From positions 1-63,624 of the forward strand of contig JAGXAW010000005.1 of assembly GCA_018971415.1 (NCBI GenBank): a stretch of 63,624 nucleotides of DNA, in the 5' to 3' direction. The notes under the pieces were generated by a model that was not told the DNA's origin, did not search any database, and saw only the letters and a list, made by a program, of their open reading frames with translations. A program made the translations under genes and the position numbers. This DNA is from Betaproteobacteria bacterium (GTDB lineage Bacteria; Pseudomonadota; Gammaproteobacteria; Burkholderiales; Ferrovaceae). The stretch's first letter is position 1. Each line of letters opens with the position of its first letter. This document shows, piece by piece, positions 17,532 through 26,036 of the stretch.

Positions 17532-18449
17532 AATAACACAATACGCGTTACGGACGCTCAAGTTGGAAGCGTTGTTCAAGCGCTAGCTTCTACAGGACTT
17601 CCTGCCGTGTCAGCCTATGACGTTGGCAAGGCTTTTTTTTTAAAAACTACGCGTACCTTATCCAACAATCCGAAACACCTCTTTTTTAGTCTTGTGGAGC
17701 AGCTTCAATCCGTCAAGCTACTCACAAAACTACCGCTCAACAATGGCAAACATGCCTATCTATTATTTGGGCACTCAAGTGCAACTGCCCAGGAAATTGC
17801 CTGTAGCTTGGACCCGTTTGCATACGTGTCTCATCTAAGCGCCATGGAATACCATGGTCTAACCGATCGATTCCCAAAGATTGTTCTTATGTCGACCCCT
17901 CCTTCGTCTGACTGGCGTAAACAGGCCTTGGAGAAAATGCATAGGGATCTTGATGGCCGATTTGATGAATACATCGCTAACGGCTTGCCAAAGTTAACGA
18001 AACTGAACCTGCTCAAGATCGGTAAAACTTCTATTCAGTTCCATGAGCGCTCGCAACTAGGCGCATTCAGGAACGTGGCCAATTCACCCTTGAGAATTGC
18101 TACAATTGGCAGGGTATTCCTGGATATGGTGCGCGAACCGCAACTGTGCGGGGGAATTCAGCACGTCATAGACGTTTTCCTTTCAGAAGCCAAGCGGCAC
18201 CTTCGCTACATCATCGATGAGGTTGAGCAGCATGGCACGCCAATCGACAAGGTTCGTTCGGGTTTTCTTCTAGAAGAAGTCTGCAACCTCAGTGACCCTG
18301 CCATCGAAAAGTGGGTTGCTTATGCCCAGCGAGGTGGCTCCAGAAAGCTGGATCCTGAAGGTGAATATTTCCCCCATTTCTCAGATCGATGGAAACTGTC
18401 TATTAACGTTCCATCTTTGACAGGAAGAGGGAATGACATCGATGAGTGA
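17529..18449 (+). CDS. abiEi: AbiEi-family antitoxin (type IV toxin-antitoxin)
   Basis: A 306-residue protein with an N-terminal winged-helix region (about 5-90, containing DVGKAFFL and FFSLVEQL) and the AbiEi core: DPFAYVSHLSAMEYHGLTDRFP near residue 97 and TIGRVFLDMVREPQLCGGI near residue 197. AbiEi antitoxins counteract the nucleotidyltransferase toxin without binding it and repress their own operon through inverted repeats. The overlapping downstream gene is the toxin. Two matched inverted repeats precede the ATG. Base composition looks slightly more GC-rich than neighbours, fitting acquisition. Confidence 0.85.
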   Translation: MNNTIRVTDAQVGSVVQALASTGLPAVSAYDVGKAFFLKTTRTLSNNPKHLFFSLVEQLQSVKLLTKLPLNNGKHAYLLFGHSSATAQEIACSLDPFAYVSHLSAMEYHGLTDRFPKIVLMSTPPSSDWRKQALEKMHRDLDGRFDEYIANGLPKLTKLNLLKIGKTSIQFHERSQLGAFRNVANSPLRIATIGRVFLDMVREPQLCGGIQHVIDVFLSEAKRHLRYIIDEVEQHGTPIDKVRSGFLLEEVCNLSDPAIEKWVAYAQRGGSRKLDPEGEYFPHFSDRWKLSINVPSLTGRGNDIDE

Positions 18450-19308
18450 CAAATACGTTAAAGAGCTCGCTCTTACTGATTGGGTCAATGATGCACCACC
18501 TAGTCAAAGAAACTTTCGGGAGGCAGTCCATATCGTTCTAAGCGCCATTAGCACGTCCGCATCCCTTCGCCACAAGATGGTGATGAAGGGTGGGCAACTC
18601 ATGGCGATTCGTTATGACAGCACTAGGTTCACTAGAGATGTAGATTTTTCTACACGTGACAAATACACCAAAGCCGATCATGACAGCCTTCTTTCGGAGC
18701 TTGACGCGCAAATCCAATCGGCAAACGATCAATTACCCTATGACACGATGTGTCGCCGTCAAGCCACCAAACTTGAGCCATCCCGTGATGACGCAAGCTT
18801 TCCCACCTTGTCAGTCAGTATTGGCTTCGCCCCAAGAAGCAAACCACTCCAGCTTGCCAAACTGAAGGCCGGTCAGTCTCCTACAGTCGTCCAGATCGAT
18901 TACAGCTATAACGAGGCTGTTTACGACATAGAAACTTTGTCGTTACTGGGTGGTGACGAGCTACTGGCATACAGCCTCAATAATCTGCTTGCTGAAAAAC
19001 TTAGATCATTATTACAGCAGCCAGTTCGGAAAAGGAATCGTAGGCAGGATGTTTATGATCTTCACATGTTGCTTACTCAATGCAAACCGTTATCGGCGGA
19101 AGAACTACTCCAGGTGAAAACGCATCTGGTTCTCTCCTGCAAGACACGACATATAGATGCCGTAAGAACTTCAATCTCCGACCCGCGGGTCAGGCAAATG
19201 GCCGCCAAGGAGTATGAAAGTCTTGCCGACGAAATCGAAGAAGAACTTCCTGGTTTTGATGCGGCTTTTGAAATCGTTCAGCGCTTCTATGAGGCATTAC
19301 CTTGGTAA
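18433..19308 (+). CDS. abiEii: AbiEii/AbiGii nucleotidyltransferase toxin
   Basis: A 291-residue DUF1814-type nucleotidyltransferase. Motif KGGQLMAIRY is at 52-61, and R65-F-T-R-D-V-D-F-S carries the catalytic aspartates D69 and D71; downstream are LLAEKLRSLL and RRQDVYDLHML, the helical signature of AbiEii. Related toxins (for example MenT) add nucleotides to tRNA acceptor ends, making abortive-infection or dormancy effects plausible here. Start ATG 18433 follows AGGAAGAGGG and overlaps abiEi by 17 bases; ATG 18442 is an alternative. All key residues are intact. Confidence 0.9.
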   Translation: MTSMSDKYVKELALTDWVNDAPPSQRNFREAVHIVLSAISTSASLRHKMVMKGGQLMAIRYDSTRFTRDVDFSTRDKYTKADHDSLLSELDAQIQSANDQLPYDTMCRRQATKLEPSRDDASFPTLSVSIGFAPRSKPLQLAKLKAGQSPTVVQIDYSYNEAVYDIETLSLLGGDELLAYSLNNLLAEKLRSLLQQPVRKRNRRQDVYDLHMLLTQCKPLSAEELLQVKTHLVLSCKTRHIDAVRTSISDPRVRQMAAKEYESLADEIEEELPGFDAAFEIVQRFYEALPW

Positions 19309-19719
19309 GAACGCCTGACAAGCATCCTCTTCAGGATACTCTCCACCCGAAGAGTACCGCCAAAGCAGCAGCCTAGCATCACGATATGCATGTTGAACTT
19401 CACCCGCTTTACTAGACGAATTTCAGATTTACTGGACTTCCCACAGATTGGTGGACAGCTAGCCTTGTTTGCGCCAATGAACCCACCTGATTCAGGTCGA
19501 CTATCCATATCTATTGATGCTTGCCGCCAAGGCGGCAAGTAGACTATTCTCCCTCTAAAATCAAGCCTGATGGAGAAGATCGAGAACTCATCAAGCATAA
19601 ACTAGGCAGCATTGAAGATAATTTTTTAGTTTGGGATTGTAAGGATTCCCCGATCTTTTCGTTTAATGGCTGGGATCAAAAAATTCCTGATTTATTCAAC
19701 ATGTGAAAGGAGAATCAAA
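19309..19719 (+). other. Island segment with no intact gene
   Basis: No complete gene is recognisable. The abiEii frame stays open for 77 codons after its stop (to 19542), including MLNFTRFTRRISDLLDFPQI from ATG 19390, but without a ribosome site. A second open stretch ends at 19706 with DCKDSPIFSFNGWDQKIPDL and is protein-like but unrecognised. The composition and short broken frames suggest residues of acquired genes. Confidence 0.5.
19520..19539. repeat. Perfect 9-bp hairpin in the island
   Basis: CTTGCCGCC (19520-19528) and GGCGGCAAG (19531-19539) flank a two-base AA centre. No T-run follows on either strand, so it is not an ordinary intrinsic terminator. It could be a recombination or transfer-type site of the lost element, or an RNA hairpin ending the abiE message. 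Confidence 0.5.
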
Positions 19720-20158
19720 ATGTCGTTAATGTACAAAATGAGTGAACAGTGTTCTGCTTGATGATGTGCCACGGTTGCAGGGGCTTTACGCACCAAATGA
19801 AAATTCTTGGGTAAAGCGGGGAATCGGTTTGAACAGCATTCCAGAAAACTACGCTTGTCGACAGTAGCAAAAGAAAGGATTGCCAAAGTCTTGCGTGATC
19901 TCAACGGTTCAGGAAGAAATGGTGACTAATAACAGTTCGCTCCTGACTTGTCCCCTGGAATTCCAGCGCGGACCTACTATCGTAATCAGCCGGGTTCACA
20001 GTTCAGGTGATCATATGTACTGCCGCTATTGTGGATCCTAAGCTGAAGTGAAGCGCGAAGGGGCTTCTATTTTAATCAAGCCCAATGGCCGACGAGGGAG
20101 TGTTCGTGATCTTGAGATTAATGTTGATAACAATCTTCTTCAGGATCTGATTCAGTAA
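19720..20158 (+). pseudogene. Decayed unidentified gene with zinc-ribbon-like CxxC
   Basis: An excellent ribosome site (AAAGGAG, 19706-19712) precedes ATG 19720, but that frame ends after 13 codons. A +1-shifted frame from about 19742 runs to 20158 interrupted only by TAG 19865 and TAA 20039. It reads VNSVLLDDVPRLQGLYAPNE at the start, then HMYCRYCGS directly before the TAA, then AEVKREGASILIKPNGRRGS and DLEINVDNNLLQDLIQ. Read through, this would be a ~145-residue protein with at least one CxxC. I do not recognise the family. Confidence 0.5.
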
Positions 20159-20213
20159 AGCGGTCGGCTCCTGGTCAACTTATCGCCCCGACCAGTCTTT
20201 TCCTCTCGCGTTG

Positions 20214-20768
20214 TTATGACGCGATATACTGTTGCAACAATTGCTTCATTTCTTCCTCTTTGACCTTGCCGAGTTTCTTATAAACAATCGAACCTGAAGG
20301 TGAGACAACCATGGTAAAGGGTATTCCCTGTTGCTCGTTACCCAACGCTCTTGTCATTTCTAATGTACTGTCATTACCCACAAAAATGGGATAACTGATT
20401 TGCCTTGTTTGCAGCCAAGCTTTAAGGTCCTTGGGGTCATCGACACCGATGCCGATAAATTGAACCTGCTTGCTGCGGAAGTTATTTTGCAACTGACTGA
20501 GCATTGGCATTTCTTCTTTACAAGGTTCACACCAGGTAGCCCAGAAGTTGATCACCAAGGTTTTGCCTGGCCATTGACTTAATGCTTGTGGATGCTCTTT
20601 TAAATCCTGTAAGGTCAGTTTTAAAAAGGGAGCGGCACTCGGTGTGGATTCCAATTGGCTATGAGTTTTAGGACCCCAGTAATTAAGGCTCCGGTATATG
20701 GAGATACCCTCAACTACCACCCCAATGATGATAGCAACGACAATGATTTTAATCACAGATATTTTCAT
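20214..20768 (-). CDS. TlpA/ResA-like membrane-anchored thioredoxin
   Basis: A 184-residue thiol-disulfide oxidoreductase with an N-terminal membrane anchor (residues 4-20, IIVVAIIIGVVVEG) and a periplasmic thioredoxin fold. The redox motif is W79-C80-E-P-C83 within NFWATWCEPCKEEMPML. Proteins of this type reduce disulfides in the periplasm, for example during cytochrome c maturation or Cu-site assembly; the partner is not visible here. It marks the right edge of the accessory island and is divergent from aceF. Confidence 0.9.
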   Translation of the reverse strand: MKISVIKIIVVAIIIGVVVEGISIYRSLNYWGPKTHSQLESTPSAAPFLKLTLQDLKEHPQALSQWPGKTLVINFWATWCEPCKEEMPMLSQLQNNFRSKQVQFIGIGVDDPKDLKAWLQTRQISYPIFVGNDSTLEMTRALGNEQQGIPFTMVVSPSGSIVYKKLGKVKEEEMKQLLQQYIAS

Positions 20769-20910
20769 GTAAATCCCTTATTTAGCAGCCCAGATAACTC
20801 TAACATGTTAAACTATTAAGGTTATGGCGTGTTTTTTGGATAGATCCCAATCAACACCAATTAGTTCACACAATAATCTGAGCCACTAGCTCTTGAGGAG
20901 GAAATTATCT

Positions 20911-22593
20911 ATGGCCGTCGAGGTTAAAGTTCCAGACATTGGAGATTTCAAAAATATTCCCGTCATCGAATTAATGGTTAAAGTCGGTGATACCGTTAAA
21001 AAAGACGATCCCTTAGTAACCCTAGAATCAGATAAAGCCACCATGGAAGTTCCTGCAAGCGCCAGTGGTCAAGTCACTGCGGTGCATGTAAAGCTCGGCG
21101 ACCGCGTTTCTGAGGGCAGCGTGATTTTAACGCTAGAAGAAAACAATGCTGTGAGCACACCCAGTGCCGCGCCAACCTCTCAGGATAAAACTCCCTCTGT
21201 TGCTCAATCTGTTGCGTCCAGTCAGGTAGAGAAAGCCTCTCCTGCAGCAGTGAGTGTCAAGGAAGTGCCTGTAACAAGCAGTGAAGAGATCACGATTACC
21301 GTGCCTGATATTGGTAACTTTGACAATATTCCAATCATTGAAATCATGGTTAAAGAGGGGGATACAGTTGAAGCCAATGCCCCACTGATCACCCTTGAAT
21401 CTGACAAGGCCACCATGGAAGTGCCAGCTCCGCAAGCGGGGGTGATTACTGGCATAAAAGTTAAGCTTGGCGATAAAGTCTCTCAAGGTCATGCTATTGC
21501 CACATTACGCAGTGCAGTAAACGTCAGTGCTCCTCAAGCGGCCCCTGTTAGTCAAACTCCTGCGCCACAACAAAATGTTGTTCAAGCTGCACAGTCTCAA
21601 GACAGTGAAACCAAAAAGACTACGGCCGCTACCAATAGTGCGCCAGAGCAGCTACCTGTCGTTGACCAAGTGGCATTTACCAAAGCACACGCCAGCCCCA
21701 GTGTTAGGCAGTTTGCCCGAGAATTGGGTGTAGATTTAAGTAAGGTCAAAGGCAGTGGCCCCAAGGGCAGAATATTGAAAGAAGATGTTCAAGGTTTTGT
21801 TAAAACAGCGCTGAGTGCTGTAGTGGAAAGTGCTGCGCCAGGGGTATCGGCGGGATTGGGCTTAGGTCTCCTACCTTGGCCACAAGTTGATTTCGCTAAA
21901 TTTGGTCCTATTGAGGTCCAACCCTTGAGCCGCATTAAAAAAATCTCAGGAGCCAACTTACACCGTAACTGGGTAATGATTCCTCACGTCACCAACAATG
22001 ATGATGCAGACATTACCGAGTTAGAGGCCTTTCGTGTACAACTGAATTCCGAGAATAAACAAGCGGATATTAAAGTGACTATGTTGGCTTTTTTAATCAA
22101 GGCAGTTTGCAATGCCTTACGTAAATTCCCCCAGTTTAATGCTTCTCTTGATGGGGACAACCTTGTTGTTAAACATTATTACCATATCGGCTTTGCCGCT
22201 GACACCCCCAATGGGTTAGTGGTCCCAGTGATTAAAGATGCCGATAAGAAAGGGGTATTACAAATTGCCGATGAGGCGGCGAAACTGGCTAAGAAAGCGC
22301 GAGAGGGAAAACTCTCTCCCAGTGATATGCAAGGTGGAACCTTCTCTATTTCCAGTTTAGGTGGAATTGGTGGTACTTACTTTACCCCAATTATTAATGC
22401 ACCTGAGGTGGCGATCTTGGGAGTATGTCGCTCTACGATAAAACCAGTTTGGAAGGACAATCAGTTTCAACCAAGATTGATCTTGCCGCTGTCCTTATCC
22501 TATGACCATCGAGTTATAGATGGCGCATTGGCAGCACGCTTTAACGCTTATTTGGTGGAACTACTCGCTGATTTAAGACGAGCCACCCTCTAG
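20911..22593 (+). CDS. aceF: Pyruvate dehydrogenase E2 (dihydrolipoyl acetyltransferase)
   Basis: Core of the pyruvate dehydrogenase complex. Start ATG 20911 (MAVEVKVPD) follows GAGGAGGAA; the frame from TTG 20893 is not needed. The 560 residues hold two lipoyl domains (lipoyl lysines K42 and K166, each in ESDKATMEVPA), Ala/Pro/Gln-rich linkers, a peripheral subunit-binding domain (about 261-297, ASPSVRQFARELGV), and the acetyltransferase domain with DHRVIDGA (His533, Asp537). The E1 gene aceE is not adjacent, unlike the usual aceE-aceF order. lpdA follows. Confidence 0.95.
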   Translation: MAVEVKVPDIGDFKNIPVIELMVKVGDTVKKDDPLVTLESDKATMEVPASASGQVTAVHVKLGDRVSEGSVILTLEENNAVSTPSAAPTSQDKTPSVAQSVASSQVEKASPAAVSVKEVPVTSSEEITITVPDIGNFDNIPIIEIMVKEGDTVEANAPLITLESDKATMEVPAPQAGVITGIKVKLGDKVSQGHAIATLRSAVNVSAPQAAPVSQTPAPQQNVVQAAQSQDSETKKTTAATNSAPEQLPVVDQVAFTKAHASPSVRQFARELGVDLSKVKGSGPKGRILKEDVQGFVKTALSAVVESAAPGVSAGLGLGLLPWPQVDFAKFGPIEVQPLSRIKKISGANLHRNWVMIPHVTNNDDADITELEAFRVQLNSENKQADIKVTMLAFLIKAVCNALRKFPQFNASLDGDNLVVKHYYHIGFAADTPNGLVVPVIKDADKKGVLQIADEAAKLAKKAREGKLSPSDMQGGTFSISSLGGIGGTYFTPIINAPEVAILGVCRSTIKPVWKDNQFQPRLILPLSLSYDHRVIDGALAARFNAYLVELLADLRRATL

Positions 22594-22605
22594 GAGAATA
22601 ATCAT

Positions 22606-24027
22606 ATGGCAGAAACCGCAACATTAGAATGTGAAGTCTTAGTTTTAGGCGCAGGCCCTGGTGGATACTCTGCCGCCTTTAGAAGTGCTGATTTAGGACA
22701 AAAAACTATCCTGGTTGAACGCTATAGCACCTTAGGTGGGGTGTGTCTTAATGTGGGTTGTATTCCCTCTAAGGCTTTACTGCATGTAGCCTCAGTGACG
22801 GAAGAGGCCATGGCCTTAGCCAAACACGGTGTAAAGTTTGGCACGCCAGAGATTGATTTAGAGGGACTTCGTCAGTGGAAGGCCTCTGTCGTGGGTAAGC
22901 TCACCGGTGGCCTTGCCATGATGGCAAAGGCCCGTAAAGTACAAGTGGTACAAGGTACTGGACAATTTATCGATGCTCATCATTTGTCTGTGGTTCTCGC
23001 CAATGGGGATAAGCAAATTATTCGCTTTAATAAAGCAATTATTGCGGCGGGATCACAGCCAGTTAAGTTGCCCTTTGCTCCGCAAGATCCGCGTATTATT
23101 GATTCAACGGGGGCCCTTGAGCTCTCCCATGTTCCGCAAAAAATGTTGGTTGTAGGCGGGGGAATCATTGGTCTTGAAATGGCGACAGTTTATTCGGTGT
23201 TAGGCAGTCGTCTTGATGTGGTGGAAATGCAATCAGGACTGATGATGGGTGCTGATCGAGATTTGGTTAAGGTATGGGAAAAAAGAAACTTAAAACGTTT
23301 TGATAAGGTCATGCTCAATACCAAAACCACAAAAATGGAAGCCACTGAACAGGGTATTGTGGTCTATTTTGAAGGACCGCAGGGAACCCCTGATAAAGAG
23401 ACCTATGATGTGGTTCTGGTCGCCGTCGGTAGACGACCTAACGGTAAACTCATTGGCGCTGAACAAGCTGGTGTAACGGTTGATGAGCGTGGCTTTATTC
23501 CTGTTGATCGTCAAAACAGAACCAATATTCCTCATATTTTTGCCATTGGTGATATTGTGGGTCAACCTATGCTAGCCCATAAAGCCGTTCATGAAGGCCA
23601 TGTGGCGGCAGAGGCGGCTGAGGGCTTACGAAGTTACTTTGATGCGCGGCAAATTCCCTCTGTGGCTTACACTGATCCTGAGGTTGCTTGGGCTGGAATC
23701 ACCGAAGAGCAGGCCAAGGAGCAGGGCATTGCCGTTGAGAAAGCGGTGTTTCCCTGGGCGGCCTCCGGGCGAGCTATTGCCAATGGTCGCGATGAGGGGT
23801 TCACTAAATTACTCTTTGATGCGAAGACCCATCAATTGGTGGGTGGGGCCATTGTGGGTACACAGGCGGGTGACATGATTGGCGAGATTTGTTTGGCCAT
23901 AGAAATGGGATGCGACCCTGCAGATATTGGTAAAACCATTCATCCGCATCCGACTTTAGGTGAATCCATTGGCATGGCCGCAGAGTGGCTAGAGGGTGTT
24001 TGTACAGATTTACCACCCAAAAAATAA
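22606..24027 (+). CDS. lpdA: Dihydrolipoamide dehydrogenase (E3)
   Basis: Flavoprotein that reoxidises dihydrolipoyl groups with NAD+. The 473 residues include the FAD motif LGAGPGGYSAAF, the redox disulfide C47-LNVG-C52 in GGVCLNVGCIPSK, the NAD motif VVGGGIIGLEMATVY, FAIGDIVGQPMLAH for FAD, and the C-terminal dimer-interface HPHPTLGES with the catalytic His-Glu pair. It begins 12 bases after aceF in one operon and lacks the lipoyl domain that some betaproteobacterial E3 proteins carry at the N-terminus. Confidence 0.95.
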   Translation: MAETATLECEVLVLGAGPGGYSAAFRSADLGQKTILVERYSTLGGVCLNVGCIPSKALLHVASVTEEAMALAKHGVKFGTPEIDLEGLRQWKASVVGKLTGGLAMMAKARKVQVVQGTGQFIDAHHLSVVLANGDKQIIRFNKAIIAAGSQPVKLPFAPQDPRIIDSTGALELSHVPQKMLVVGGGIIGLEMATVYSVLGSRLDVVEMQSGLMMGADRDLVKVWEKRNLKRFDKVMLNTKTTKMEATEQGIVVYFEGPQGTPDKETYDVVLVAVGRRPNGKLIGAEQAGVTVDERGFIPVDRQNRTNIPHIFAIGDIVGQPMLAHKAVHEGHVAAEAAEGLRSYFDARQIPSVAYTDPEVAWAGITEEQAKEQGIAVEKAVFPWAASGRAIANGRDEGFTKLLFDAKTHQLVGGAIVGTQAGDMIGEICLAIEMGCDPADIGKTIHPHPTLGESIGMAAEWLEGVCTDLPPKK

Positions 24028-24046
24028 GGGTATTTAGGTTTGCATT

Positions 24047-24793
24047 ATGCGTATTTTAATGAGTAATGATGATGGCTACTTTTCTCAAGGGATTCAGGTC
24101 CTCTATGAGCACTTAAAAGACATCGCTGAGGTGACAGTGGTGGCGCCGGATGCCGAAAGAAGTGGGGCCAGTAACTCATTAACCCTTGATCGGCCGCTGA
24201 TTGTTAAGAGAGCTCCTAATGGCTTTTATCATGTCAATGGCACCCCCACTGACTGCGTTCATATGGCGGTGACGGGACTGTTGGAGCAAGTGCCAGATAT
24301 TATTGTCTCCGGTATCAATCATGGTGCCAATATGGGGGATGACACGGTCTATTCAGGCACGGTGGCTGCCGCCACAGAGGGCTTTTTGTTGGGTATTCCG
24401 GCGATCGCGGTCTCGCTGGTTAACGAAACGGGTAAGGGACACTATGAGTGCGCAGCTCAAGTGGTGGTCAACTTAGTACGACAAATGCAAGCTAAGCGCT
24501 TAACAGAACCCACACTGCTTAATGTCAATGTTCCTGATTGTCCATTTGCTGAACTCAAGGGCATGAAAGTCACGCGCCTTGGCAAACGACATAAAGCTGA
24601 ACCTGTTATTAAAGCCAGCAACCCACGCGGACAAACTGTTTACTGGGTCGGCGCTGCAGGTCCTGCTGCGGACGCTGGAGAGGGAACGGATTTTGATGCC
24701 CTACGTCAAGGCTATGTTTCTATCACGCCATTACAAATGGATTTAACCCACTATCAGCAACTAAATACGATTAGCGCTTGGTTATCTACATGA
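24047..24793 (+). CDS. surE: 5'/3'-nucleotidase SurE
   Basis: Metal-dependent nucleotidase of the stationary-phase survival family, 248 residues. The N-terminal [16 protein letters not shown] supplies the metal-binding D8-D9 pair, and [23 protein letters not shown] and [20 protein letters not shown] are all present. It is the first gene of surE-pcm-nlpD-like. Close spacing after lpdA (19 bp) allows readthrough from the pyruvate dehydrogenase operon. Confidence 0.96.
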   Translation: MRILMSNDDGYFSQGIQVLYEHLKDIAEVTVVAPDAERSGASNSLTLDRPLIVKRAPNGFYHVNGTPTDCVHMAVTGLLEQVPDIIVSGINHGANMGDDTVYSGTVAAATEGFLLGIPAIAVSLVNETGKGHYECAAQVVVNLVRQMQAKRLTEPTLLNVNVPDCPFAELKGMKVTRLGKRHKAEPVIKASNPRGQTVYWVGAAGPAADAGEGTDFDALRQGYVSITPLQMDLTHYQQLNTISAWLST

Positions 24794-24819
24794 TCGGTTC
24801 TGTGGAAAAAGGAAATGGC

Positions 24820-25455
24820 ATGACCTCTGAGCGTACACGCCAGAGAATGGTAGAGCGTTTACGTCAGGCCGGTATTACGGATCAAGCGGTATTAAAAGCC
24901 ATGGGCAGTGTCCCCCGTCACGCTTTTGTGGATGAGGCTATTGCCTCCCGCGCTTATGAGGACAGTGCATTACCCATAGGCCATGGCCAGACCATCTCGG
25001 CGCCTTACATTGTGGCGCGGATGATAGAGCTTTTAAGACAAGCCTCTCGTCCTCTTGAGAAAGTGCTTGAGGTGGGAACGGGTTGTGGCTATCAGGCAGC
25101 GGTACTCTCTAAACTCTTTAAAGAGGTCTATTCCGTTGAGCGGATTGGTCAGCTGCTAGAGAAAACCCGATCACGGGTGTGGTCGATGAGAATTCATAAC
25201 CTACGTTTGAAGCATACAGATGGGACCTATGGCCTTGCTGAGGCGCAGCCCTTTGATGGTATTATTGTGGCTGCGGCGCCGCAAGCGATTCCCGATTCAC
25301 TGTTAGAGCAGCTCGCTGTAGGTGGACGTTTGGTGATTCCCGTGGGTGGCACTAAGCAGCAATTGATGGTGGTGGATCGACTGGAAGAGGGGTTTAGTCA
25401 ACAGATGATTGAAGCCGTGAAGTTCGTACCATTGAGGGAAGGTAGTGTGCAATGA
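24820..25455 (+). CDS. pcm: Protein-L-isoaspartate O-methyltransferase
   Basis: Repairs isoaspartyl damage in proteins using SAM. From ATG 24820 (MTSERTRQRM), preceded by AAAAGGAA, the protein has 211 residues, the standard length; the open frame begins at 24778 inside surE but without a ribosome site. Family signatures: PRHAFVDEA, ALPIGHGQTISAPYIVARM, and SAM motif KVLEVGTGCGYQAAVL. The stop overlaps the following lipoprotein gene by four bases. Confidence 0.95.
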   Translation: MTSERTRQRMVERLRQAGITDQAVLKAMGSVPRHAFVDEAIASRAYEDSALPIGHGQTISAPYIVARMIELLRQASRPLEKVLEVGTGCGYQAAVLSKLFKEVYSVERIGQLLEKTRSRVWSMRIHNLRLKHTDGTYGLAEAQPFDGIIVAAAPQAIPDSLLEQLAVGGRLVIPVGGTKQQLMVVDRLEEGFSQQMIEAVKFVPLREGSVQ

Positions 25456-26036
25456 AAAAACTCAATTGTGTTCTTATAACTGGTATGTTGTTCCTAAGCG
25501 CTTGCTCCTCCACACTAACGCCTGCACCCGTTTCAGATCAAAGTATCTCAGGCCAAAGAGTAGGCCAAAACACTGAGACCCCTCCCAATTCAGCGAAACC
25601 TAAAAGCAAAAGAAAAAAACATACCCAAGCTCAAGCCAAAGAGGACGTGACCGCCATCCCTGCAGAGGTATTGGCCATTCAATGGTCAATGCCAGTTAAA
25701 CACTATAAAACCGCACTCTATCACCATGAACATAAGGGACTCGATATTGAAGTAATAGAGCCCCAAAATGTCCTGGCAGCTGCTAATGGCGTGGTGAGCT
25801 ATGTGGGAGACTCCTTAAAAAGCTACGGCCATATGATTGTGGTTAAACACAATGCAGATGTACTTAGTGTGTATGCAGACAATCAAAAAACCTTAGTTAA
25901 AGAAGGTGAACAGGTAAAAAAAGGGCAAGTGATTGGTCGCATTGAACCCAGTGAAGCAACACGCTCCGCCATCATGCACTTTGAAATTCGTTACCGTGGC
26001 AAACCCCTCAATCCTAGCCAAATACTGCCTAAGTAG
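25452..26036 (+). CDS. NlpD-like lipoprotein with degenerate LytM (M23) domain
   Basis: A 194-residue lipoprotein: lipobox LSAC with Cys18, a low-complexity linker rich in Pro, Lys and Gln, then a LytM domain (about 78-192). The catalytic histidine pattern is incomplete: YADN replaces the usual YAHN, and the HxH motif appears as IMHFEIRY. That resembles non-catalytic NlpD/EnvC amidase activators. Unlike NlpD it has no LysM domain. It follows pcm with a four-base overlap, but the rpoS gene that normally comes next is absent. The 3' end overlaps the convergent Pat gene by eight bases. Confidence 0.85.
   Translation: MKKLNCVLITGMLFLSACSSTLTPAPVSDQSISGQRVGQNTETPPNSAKPKSKRKKHTQAQAKEDVTAIPAEVLAIQWSMPVKHYKTALYHHEHKGLDIEVIEPQNVLAAANGVVSYVGDSLKSYGHMIVVKHNADVLSVYADNQKTLVKEGEQVKKGQVIGRIEPSEATRSAIMHFEIRYRGKPLNPSQILPK

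Noticed and set aside
19287-19598. Minus-strand ORF opposite the abiEii end
   Set aside because: No ribosome site and no recognisable sequence; overlaps the real toxin gene end.
20162-20193. GGTCGG...CCGACC pairing before the tlpA-like stop
   Set aside because: Six-base arms around a 20-base loop with only four T residues nearby; too weak to call a terminator.
17074-20213. Duplicated ssrA end (att site) and integrase
   Set aside because: I looked for a second copy of the GGTTCGATTCCCGCC/CCTCCACCA end and for an integrase frame up to the tlpA-like gene and saw neither.
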